Assembly: GCA_937949995.1 (NCBI GenBank) | Contig: CALFEO010000017.1 | Location: 1 to 34,192 of the forward strand | Source: an uncultured bacterium | Lineage (GTDB): Bacteria > Patescibacteriota > Patescibacteriia > 2-12-FULL-60-25 | DNA length: 34,192 nt | Direction of reading: 5' to 3' | Part shown: positions 23,878-29,690 of the stretch, piece by piece | Position numbering within the stretch: position 1 is the first letter of the stretch | Layout: the number at the start of each line of letters is the position of its first letter | Program-made: the position numbers and the translations under genes | Notes under the pieces: model-generated | Databases searched by the model: none | What the model saw: the letters and a program-made list of their open reading frames with translations, nothing else | What the model was told of the DNA's origin: nothing

Positions 23878-25488
23878 TTATTCCCCCAACCTCGGAAAAA
23901 GGATTTTTGGTTCGGGAAGATCGGAGCCGGGTTTTAAGCCGCCCCAGGTTTTCAGTTGGGTGAAGTTGTGTTGACTTAGCTCGGATTTGGGGTCTTGGCC
24001 GAGGCCGGTGATGATTTGTTTGGCGATTTCGGGCATTACCGGTTCGATCATCCAGGCGACGTTGCGGAGGAATTCTAAGAGTGTGTAGAGGACGAGGGCG
24101 GTTTTTTCGGGGTCTTCTTTGATGAGTTTGAATGGTTTAGTTTCCTCGACCAAGCGGTTGGCAAGCGTTAGAGAAGCATTTTCACCGTTCCAGATTGCCT
24201 CTAAGGCGAGGTCGATGCGGGCTGAAGCGTAATATTCCTCTACTTGTTGCCAAAGCGTGTCTACTGCTTCTTTGCCGCCCCAACTTGTACCGGGGACTAG
24301 GATCTGGGAACTGGGATCTGGGATATTTGGAACTTTGCCGTCGAAGTATTTGCGGGACATGTTGATGGCGCGATTGAGGAGGTTGCCGAGGGTGTTGGCG
24401 AGGTCGGATTGGTAGCGTTCTGCTATGCGGAGGCGGTTGAAATCGCCGTCATTGCCGAAGCCGATTTCACGGAAAAAGAAATAACGCACAACGTCGAACG
24501 GATATTCAACGGCGAGTTCCAGAGGATCGATAACATTGCCCAGCGATTTGCTCATTTTTTGGCCTTCAATGGTAAAGAAGCCGTGAGCGAAAATTTGTTT
24601 GGGGAGTTTGGGTGAGCCGTCTTCGTTTTGTAAAAGCGGATCATTTTTGGCGGCACTCATAAGCATGGCCGGCCAAAGAGCGCAGTGGAATTTGATTATG
24701 TCTTTGCCGACGAGGTGGAGATCGGCGGGCCACCATTTTTTGAAAAGCTCGTCATCTGTGCCGTAACCAATGGCGGATAGGTAGTTGATGAGAGCGTCGA
24801 ACCAAACATAGATACGTTGTGTGTCATCACCCGGAACCGGAATACCGCACGAGACTTTTTTGGCTTCGCGAGAAATGGAAAAATCCGCGAAGCCGTCTTT
24901 TACGTAAGAGCGGATTTCGTTGAGGCGTTTGGGCGGTTGGACAAAGTTTTGACTGTTATGAAAAAGCTGGAGGATATCATCTTTATAATTGGATGCTTTG
25001 AAAAACCAGTTCTCTTCTTGAACAAGCTCCAAGTCTTTATTGGGATGAAGCGGGCATCTGTCGTCTTCGTTCAACTCGGAATCGGTTTTGAAATCTTCAC
25101 AGCCAACGCAGTAATGGCGTTCGTAAGTGTCTTTGTAGATGTCGCCGGATTTTTCGACGGCTTGCCAAAAACGAGCCACGGCTTTGTGGTGACGCTCTTG
25201 GCTGGTGCGGATAAAATCATCAAAAGAGATGCCTAACTTTTTCCACGTATTTTCCCAAATCACCGCCATTTCATCCAAATAAACATTCAGCTCTTTGTCT
25301 GCTTTAGCGGCCGCCTCCACGCTTTTTTGACTGTTTTCATCGGTGCCGGTTAAAAAGAATGTCTTTTCCCCTCTTAGACGATGTGATCTGGCTAAAATAT
25401 CCGCGGCGACCGTGGTATAGGTTGAGCCGATATGGGGCTTGTCGTTGATATAGTAAATCGGCGTGGTTACGTAGTATTTTTCACTCAT
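23878..25488 (-). CDS. metG: Methionyl-tRNA synthetase
   Basis: Class I synthetase charging tRNA-Met, needed for initiation and elongation. The 536-aa product has HIGS (19-22) in TPIYYINDKPHIGS, a CxxC...CxxH zinc-knuckle pair (YCVGCEDF and RCPLHPNKD) in the connective domain, and the KMSKSLGNVID signature near 310. The helical anticodon-binding domain is present. It lacks the C-terminal tRNA-binding (EMAP-like) domain, as in short-form enzymes. Within the anticodon-binding part a proline-rich segment (VPNIPDPSSQILVPGTSW) is encoded by DNA of the CCAGATCCCAGTTCCCAG repeat type (24288-24333). It appears to be an in-frame repeat insertion. Confidence 0.96.
   Translation of the reverse strand: MSEKYYVTTPIYYINDKPHIGSTYTTVAADILARSHRLRGEKTFFLTGTDENSQKSVEAAAKADKELNVYLDEMAVIWENTWKKLGISFDDFIRTSQERHHKAVARFWQAVEKSGDIYKDTYERHYCVGCEDFKTDSELNEDDRCPLHPNKDLELVQEENWFFKASNYKDDILQLFHNSQNFVQPPKRLNEIRSYVKDGFADFSISREAKKVSCGIPVPGDDTQRIYVWFDALINYLSAIGYGTDDELFKKWWPADLHLVGKDIIKFHCALWPAMLMSAAKNDPLLQNEDGSPKLPKQIFAHGFFTIEGQKMSKSLGNVIDPLELAVEYPFDVVRYFFFREIGFGNDGDFNRLRIAERYQSDLANTLGNLLNRAINMSRKYFDGKVPNIPDPSSQILVPGTSWGGKEAVDTLWQQVEEYYASARIDLALEAIWNGENASLTLANRLVEETKPFKLIKEDPEKTALVLYTLLEFLRNVAWMIEPVMPEIAKQIITGLGQDPKSELSQHNFTQLKTWGGLKPGSDLPEPKILFPRLGE
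24288..24333. repeat. GGATCTGGGAACTGGGATC repeat inside metG
   Basis: Two GGATCTGGGA units and GAACTGGGA lie inside the reading frame. The words belong to the CCCAGTTCCAAGTTCC type seen in the intergenic array at 2474-2500. Confidence 0.55.
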
Positions 25489-25599
25489 AGAATAATTTTT
25501 CAGTATACAATTTTGACGTTGTTAACTTTTTATGTTAAATTTATATAAAGATTTTCGGCCGTGGTTTATATACCACAAATTGGCGGAGAGTCTTTTTTA

Positions 25600-26019
25600 T
25601 TAGTACGGAAAGGTAGAAATCAAGAATTTTTCTCCGCTTCTTTTATCCTCTTTTATTTGCACATGGAATAGTTCATTATTTGCGGTAATTCCGCCAAATC
25701 GATGCAAGATTTCAAATTTTTTATTAGGATTTTCTTTAGAGGTGGGTTCAAAGGTGGATTTTTGAATGAGTTCCATTGCACAAGGAAAAAGTTTGATGCG
25801 TCTTACTTTGTCCTTTAAATTGGTTTTATTGTATAGATGAGACCAGAATATACCTAAAAATATTTTATCTTTTTTAAAGTATGCCGATCTTATGTATGGT
25901 CGTCTTTTTGTTTTTGAGCAGATTTTTTTATACATGGTCTCAGCTTTTTTATGCACGTCGCTATAACTTGTTCCCGATAATTGCTTGCTTTTTGTTTTAT
26001 AGACTTTCATAAACGGCAT
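25600..26019 (-). CDS. Possible BECR/RelE-fold nuclease-like protein
   Basis: A 139-aa basic protein with a Lys-rich N-terminal half. The C-terminal half has a run of short strands and the pattern EILHRFGGITANNELFHVQI, then KEDKRSGEKFLISTFP. The HRF...F-x-V-x-I-x-E...K-x-L-I-x-x-F-P pattern recalls the phage Barnase-EndoU-ColicinE5/RelE-like (PBECR) nucleases, but this is recognition by eye only. It is a single gene with its own promoter and no SD. No antitoxin-like gene is adjacent on the same strand. Its AT-richness is higher than that of metG, which hints at transfer. An alternative start is M4 (26010). Confidence 0.6.
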   Translation of the reverse strand: MPFMKVYKTKSKQLSGTSYSDVHKKAETMYKKICSKTKRRPYIRSAYFKKDKIFLGIFWSHLYNKTNLKDKVRRIKLFPCAMELIQKSTFEPTSKENPNKKFEILHRFGGITANNELFHVQIKEDKRSGEKFLISTFPY

Positions 26020-26028
26020 TATTGGCTA

Positions 26029-26057
26029 AGTTTACGTTTGAAATGATTTAACGTCAA
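26029..26057 (-). promoter_or_regulatory. Promoter of the 139-aa gene
   Basis: On the minus strand: TTGACG (26057-26052), 17-base spacer, TAAACT (26034-26029). Nine bases separate the -10 from the ATG at 26019, so the mRNA should be leaderless. Confidence 0.6.
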
Positions 26058-26164
26058 GAAACTGACATAGTTATAAATTTCTGGAAGTTTGTTTTTGTTT
26101 AGTTTTACAATAATAAATCAAGCTACACCTAAAGCAAGATGAACGACGAGGCTGGAACCATGAA

Positions 26165-26193
26165 TTGACAAAAACGCTCGAAAGAGGTATGTT
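26165..26193 (+). promoter_or_regulatory. Promoter of the 96-aa orphan gene
   Basis: TTGACA (26165-26170), 17-base spacer, TATGTT (26188-26193). The predicted start near 26200 leaves a leader of about 21 bases carrying AAAGGAGG. Confidence 0.7.
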
Positions 26194-26200
26194 GTTGCGT

Positions 26201-26213
26201 CCTTTGACAAAGG
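26201..26213 (+). promoter_or_regulatory. Leader hairpin overlapping the SD
   Basis: CCTTT-GAC-AAAGG places part of the perfect SD (AAAGGAGG, 26209-26216) in a small stem. It could dampen or condition translation of the 96-aa gene; inference. Confidence 0.35.
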
Positions 26214-26220
26214 AGGTTGG

Positions 26221-26511
26221 ATGAAAGTCGATCAGGTTGTGGATTTGTTGGTTGAGGCGGGCATGGGGGTTGGAAGCGTGGCATTTGCCTGTCACCTCTC
26301 CACTTTGCATGTTGAGCCCAAGCTTGAATTAACTTCTGATGGTTTCATGATCGCTTACGGACCTTATTTGGGCATATACGTGTTCAGAAATGACGACATC
26401 GTGTATTGCTCGCAAATCAATGGAGATCTTTCGGAAACTTATGCCTTGGAAGATCAATATATGGCCACAGCCCTTTTCGGGCTGATGATGTTTGAACTTT
26501 TGGCCGCCTAA
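26221..26511 (+). CDS. Orphan 96-aa protein with strong expression signals
   Basis: Not recognised. A small acidic protein without signal peptide or clear membrane span; the C-terminus is hydrophobic (ATALFGLMMFELLAA). Residues about 35-70 look like alternating strands (GFMIAYGPYLGIYVFRNDD, then IVYCSQINGDLSE). It has every sign of a real gene: a consensus promoter, a perfect AAAGGAGG SD 4 bases before ATG, and an intrinsic terminator right after the stop. It stands alone on the plus strand between minus-strand units. Coding reality is far better supported than function. Confidence 0.75.
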   Translation: MKVDQVVDLLVEAGMGVGSVAFACHLSTLHVEPKLELTSDGFMIAYGPYLGIYVFRNDDIVYCSQINGDLSETYALEDQYMATALFGLMMFELLAA

Positions 26512-26514
26512 CTC

Positions 26515-26539
26515 AAAAAACTCCACTTGGAGTTTTTTT
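26515..26539 (+). terminator. Terminator of the 96-aa orphan gene
   Basis: ACTCC-ACTT-GGAGT stem (about 26520-26533) flanked by A6 and followed by T7, three bases past the TAA stop. Confidence 0.85.
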
Positions 26540-26564
26540 CATTTAAAACAATCAATACTAAACC

Positions 26565-26663
26565 AAATTATGAATTATGAATGATTGTACTTGATAAATA
26601 ATATAATAAAAAAACGCAAAGCGTTACATGAATTTTTAATTCTTAATTCATAATTCATAATTT
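26565..26663. repeat. 18-bp inverted repeats around the 26604-26625 terminator
   Basis: AAATTATGAATTATGAAT (26565-26582) is exactly complementary to 26646-26663. The pair encloses an intrinsic terminator. Confidence 0.75.
26604..26625 (-). terminator. Terminator of the 29041-26682 gene cluster
   Basis: AACGC-AAA-GCGTT (26613-26625) with a long A-run on its left, which is a U-tract on the minus strand. Confidence 0.65.
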
Positions 26664-26681
26664 GTATCCGTCGTGTGTTGG

Positions 26682-27092
26682 TTATTTTTTGCCGAAGGAC
26701 CAGGAGGTGATAACGATGATACTGCCGGTTATGCCAATCAGCAGGTCTTTCATTGTGTCGAAGACCCCCATTTGCAAGCTCAAGCCCCAAAAAGTGTCGA
26801 CCAAAAATTCGTAGATTTCCCAATAACAGGCGATGGCGCTTACAAAAGTGATAAGAATAATTGCGCGGACAATGTTGTTTTTGATGGTGATGAGTTTAAT
26901 TTTTTCCACGTAATTGATAAGCAGTATGGCGCTTGCGGCCATGGCCATTCCGCCCATAAAGTGCATGGGAATATCAAGATGCGGGATGGATGAATAAAAA
27001 TAAAATTTCATCGCAAAAACATGCAAGATAAAAATAATAGCCGGCGGGATAAGCGCCGTTAATACGGGGTATATGGAAACTGAATTTCGCAT
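26682..27092 (-). CDS. Membrane protein resembling the YjdF/DUF2238 family
   Basis: A 136-aa protein with four membrane spans. The pattern HLDIPMHFMGG, then CYWEIYEFLVD, then GVFDTMKDLLIGITGSII matches the layout of the YjdF (DUF2238) family: a His-x-x-x-x-x-His-GG motif, WEI[FY]E, and D-T-x-x-DL-x-x-x-x-x-G. The function of that family is not established. It is the last gene of its cluster; its ATG follows the stop of the 76-aa gene after one base, and a terminator lies 57 bases downstream. Confidence 0.75.
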   Translation of the reverse strand: MRNSVSIYPVLTALIPPAIIFILHVFAMKFYFYSSIPHLDIPMHFMGGMAMAASAILLINYVEKIKLITIKNNIVRAIILITFVSAIACYWEIYEFLVDTFWGLSLQMGVFDTMKDLLIGITGSIIVITSWSFGKK

Positions 27093-27093
27093 G

Positions 27094-27324
27094 TTAGTTG
27101 CTTAATATTGCGCCGATGCCTCCGAAGATGGCGGCAAAGACCAAAAAAATCAGCATGAAAACGATTTGGACTATACATCCGGCCAGCATCTGGTAACCAA
27201 AGACGCCAAAGGCGCGTTTAAGAAAGTTATCGGAATTCATCCAGCCTTTGTAGGAAAAAGTATCAGGCCCCTTGGTGCCGGCGGATGTGTAATCGTAACT
27301 TTGAGTTGATTTGTTGGTTGTCAT
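27094..27324 (-). CDS. Small one-span membrane protein
   Basis: Not recognised. Of 76 residues, the first 45 are polar (Thr, Ser, Tyr-rich, TTNKSTQSYDYTSAG), then one long hydrophobic span at about 48-73 (AGCIVQIVFMLIFLVFAAIF, ending in GGIGAILSN). It has an extended -10 promoter (TGGTATAAT) whose last base is 9 bases before the ATG. It is coupled to the 136-aa membrane protein gene with a single base between them, so they probably act together. Confidence 0.7.
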   Translation of the reverse strand: MTTNKSTQSYDYTSAGTKGPDTFSYKGWMNSDNFLKRAFGVFGYQMLAGCIVQIVFMLIFLVFAAIFGGIGAILSN

Positions 27325-27333
27325 AATGATTTG

Positions 27334-27342
27334 ATTATACCA
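27334..27342 (-). promoter_or_regulatory. Extended -10 promoter of the 76-aa gene
   Basis: TGGTATAAT on the minus strand (27342-27334), a perfect -10 with the TGN extension; no good -35. The -10 is 9 bases from the ATG at 27324, predicting a leaderless mRNA. Confidence 0.55.
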
Positions 27343-27358
27343 TAAACTTGATTATTGC

Positions 27359-28132
27359 TTAATCAAGATTGAGTTTGGAGTATATCGCCGCTGGTTGATT
27401 GTGCAGTTTTGCCCACATTTGATCGCCGTATGAGTAATGCCACCATTCGGTAGGGTTGTTGCAAAAATCGGCATCGGTCATCAGCCAATAAAGGAGACGG
27501 CGATTTTGCAAAGCGTTTGTTTCAGAGGTTTGCAGAGCGCGTTTTTGAGCTTGAATTTCAAAATAATCAGTGTTGGAGATTGCGGACGGGTCATCAAAAG
27601 CTGAACCCATGTTGAATGCCTCGCCGTTTAACCGGAGGATCGTGACATCGAATGCTCCACCGGTTGAGTGCGGAGGCGGTGAGTCGGGATCGACTTTGGA
27701 ACTGTCGGGAGCTCCTTTGGCCCAGTATTTATCGACTTCTTCGGCGACAGCAGCTTCGTGCCAATCGGGATGCTGTTGTTTAAGATATTTTGGCACCCAA
27801 ATATCGTGAAAATAGTTTTGAACTTCGATGGGGCGGTAGCAATCAAAAAAATACAGCTCCAGATTGTGAGCGGATAAAGCATGATTGATTGCTTGCAGTT
27901 TTTTTATGACGGTTAACCTTAAAAACAGATTGGGAATGGAGTGCGGGATTTGATGATTATACGGAGGATTATCGGCGCGATGATAATAGTTCTCCCCTAT
28001 CAGATCATGATCTCTTATGTCCGCAAAGCCTTCGTTGTAAAGAGGGTTGTTTTTGTCGATCGGATAATTACGGTAACCTTGTTTTTGGACGTGGATGGCT
28101 GATAAATCAGGAATTTGTTGATTATGGTACAT
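27359..28132 (-). CDS. D-alanyl-D-alanine dipeptidase (VanX/DdpX type, M15D)
   Basis: Zinc peptidase splitting D-Ala-D-Ala, used in wall recycling or, in vancomycin-resistant bacteria, to deplete the normal wall precursor. The 257-aa product keeps the family residues: R100 in DCYRPIEVQ, H155 and D162 in HSTGGAFDVTI, and E229/H232 in EWWHYSYGDQMWA. These match zinc ligands, catalytic Glu and substrate Arg of VanX. No signal peptide is visible, as expected for a cytoplasmic form. No vanH/vanA or regulator genes are near, so resistance is not implied. It overlaps the upstream lipoprotein gene by 11 bases. Confidence 0.92.
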   Translation of the reverse strand: MYHNQQIPDLSAIHVQKQGYRNYPIDKNNPLYNEGFADIRDHDLIGENYYHRADNPPYNHQIPHSIPNLFLRLTVIKKLQAINHALSAHNLELYFFDCYRPIEVQNYFHDIWVPKYLKQQHPDWHEAAVAEEVDKYWAKGAPDSSKVDPDSPPPHSTGGAFDVTILRLNGEAFNMGSAFDDPSAISNTDYFEIQAQKRALQTSETNALQNRRLLYWLMTDADFCNNPTEWWHYSYGDQMWAKLHNQPAAIYSKLNLD

Positions 28133-28646
28133 AAAAAATGCTTGCCGGATTAATATTTGTCCAATTGCCGTTTTTCCAGTTTAATTTGTACTCTTTGTTG
28201 TATCCGTTACTGCCGGAAATTATTAAAGTGTAGTCACCGTCAAAAGATTTTGTGCCGTATTGTTCCATCTCGACTTGCCAATTAAAGTTATTGGAACTGA
28301 AAGTGTAATCGTCCCAATGCCTTTGCGCGCTTCTTATCAGACCTTGAATTTTTACCAGATCATGCCAACGGCTGTCATTTCTTTTTAATTCAACCATGTA
28401 CCATTCGTCATTATTTTCGTCTTTTTCATCAACGGCGTAAACGAGCCGTATATTTAATATTTGGCCGGATGATAATTCGGGCGCGGGAACAGTTTCATTG
28501 GGACGCGCGTTCTCATCTACTATTTTTTGGCTATTCGTATCATTGGATTCGCTGTAGGTATAATCTTCTTTGTCCGTACATCCAACCAAAGTCAGAGAGC
28601 TGAGAAGTAAAATTGTTGTTAGGATTTTGTTGTTAAAATTGCGCAT
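28122..28646 (-). CDS. Predicted lipoprotein of unknown function
   Basis: Of 174 residues, a signal peptide ends in the lipobox LTLVGC with C23 as the lipid-modified residue, followed by an acidic, Asn/Ser-rich linker (about 24-60). The folded part (about 60-174) is beta-rich and rich in Trp, Tyr and Asn, with WHDLVKIQGLIRSAQRHWDD as the main helix. No family is recognised. It lies between the PPC-domain gene (2 bases) and the dipeptidase gene (11-base overlap), so all three are likely one transcript. Confidence 0.8.
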   Translation of the reverse strand: MRNFNNKILTTILLLSSLTLVGCTDKEDYTYSESNDTNSQKIVDENARPNETVPAPELSSGQILNIRLVYAVDEKDENNDEWYMVELKRNDSRWHDLVKIQGLIRSAQRHWDDYTFSSNNFNWQVEMEQYGTKSFDGDYTLIISGSNGYNKEYKLNWKNGNWTNINPASIFYVP

Positions 28647-28648
28647 AT

Positions 28649-29041
28649 TTAAGATTTAATTATCAATTCTTTAAAACCCGTTTTATCGTCGTGCTCGCGG
28701 GTAAAAATAAGGTCTTGGTTTTCGCCGATGATGATTTCGGCGGTTGTGTGAATTATACAGCCTTCTTTGAGATGACCGCCGAATACATTCCCCTCTTTGT
28801 CGGCGATGGAGAGGTGCAGATGGCAGCCGTCGGCGCAAAGAGTTCCGACCAAGGAGACGATTTCGAACTTGCCGGTATAGGTTTTAATAACGGTTTCGTC
28901 AGCCAACCGCAAAACCGCTCCGTTTAAACTGCCGACGCAAGTCAAAATCAAACCGGCGGAAATTTGATTTTGTAAAACAAAATCTTGCAGAGATTGTTTT
29001 AAATCTTGCCCGGGCAATAAGCGAAAAGCATGAGTTTTCAT
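28649..29041 (-). CDS. PPC/DUF296-domain protein
   Basis: The plants-and-prokaryotes-conserved domain is found alone in bacteria and in AT-hook DNA-binding proteins of plants; the bacterial role is unclear. The 130-aa product shows the family features: FRLLPGQDLKQSLQDFVLQN, LTCVGSLNGAVLRLA, and the His-rich CHLHLSIADKEGNVFGGHL that forms the metal-site strand pair. Length is that of the bare domain. It is the first gene of a cluster with a lipoprotein, a VanX-type dipeptidase and two small membrane proteins. Confidence 0.88.
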   Translation of the reverse strand: MKTHAFRLLPGQDLKQSLQDFVLQNQISAGLILTCVGSLNGAVLRLADETVIKTYTGKFEIVSLVGTLCADGCHLHLSIADKEGNVFGGHLKEGCIIHTTAEIIIGENQDLIFTREHDDKTGFKELIIKS

Positions 29042-29046
29042 AATTA

Positions 29047-29240
29047 TCAGCTACAAGCTACTTGTTTGGTTACGGCGGATCCTCCCCGCCTCCTTACTAA
29101 GGAGGTGCTTCGTGTTTGAGTATTTAAGGACATGCTTCGCCTTAGGAGAATGTACCTATGTAGCAGGATTTTGTTATTGAGGGCTTAGATGCTCAGTTTC
29201 TTAGCTTCTCAGATTCATAGATTCATAGTTTCGCGGTTCC
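29047..29240. repeat. Repeat-rich gap with a CCTCCTTACTAAGGAGG palindrome
   Basis: AGCTACAAGCTAC words (29047-29063), a perfect palindrome at 29089-29105, and TCAGATTCATAGATTCATAG units near 29208-29230 that recall 168-196. No gene is seen in 29042-29254. Confidence 0.6.
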
Positions 29241-29254
29241 GTTTTATTAATCAG

Positions 29255-29665
29255 CTAACAATCCTCCAAGCTTTCGTAGGCTTTTATCCAATCGAGTGGA
29301 AAATTGTGTTTATCAATAAGAGCTTGGATACTGTTTGGATCGTGCGTGAGGGATTTTAGTTGCGGGCAGAATCTGTTGTCGAGTTTTAAACTTGGTTTGT
29401 TTTGACTGAAGTCAAGTAAAAAAGGATAAAGTTGGCATTCCAGTGGTCTATCTTTATAGATTGTGCATTGGGAGGTCGCATCATTCAGAAAGATGCAATT
29501 GCCATTTTCTTTTTTTGACAACACGTGAATTTTTCGATTGGGTGTTTGGATAATTTGCGAGGATCCGAGGAATAATTTTTCTTCGGAAGGCAATAGAACC
29601 GGAGTCAGATGAGGATTGTTACCGCAACAGTGATTGGTGCAATTTTTGCAATCGATTTGCAGCAT
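29255..29665 (-). CDS. YkgJ-type cysteine-cluster protein
   Basis: Family of putative zinc- or iron-binding proteins of unclear function. The 136-aa product has the N-terminal CKNCTNHCC cluster (C6, C9, C13, C14), a middle GNCIFLNDATSQCTIYKDRP, and CQLYPF with a further Cys (FCPQL), which is the typical spacing of the family. I chose the ATG at 29665; the frame is open further upstream but there it overlaps the preceding gene and carries no conserved residues. It lies 25 bases after the 513-aa gene. Confidence 0.88.
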   Translation of the reverse strand: MLQIDCKNCTNHCCGNNPHLTPVLLPSEEKLFLGSSQIIQTPNRKIHVLSKKENGNCIFLNDATSQCTIYKDRPLECQLYPFLLDFSQNKPSLKLDNRFCPQLKSLTHDPNSIQALIDKHNFPLDWIKAYESLEDC

Positions 29666-29690
29666 TGTTTTATTTCTTTTAAGGGTTATG

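Noticed and set aside
27359..28132. Vancomycin-resistance locus
   Set aside because: Only a VanX-type dipeptidase is present; there is no D-lactate dehydrogenase, no altered ligase and no two-component regulator.
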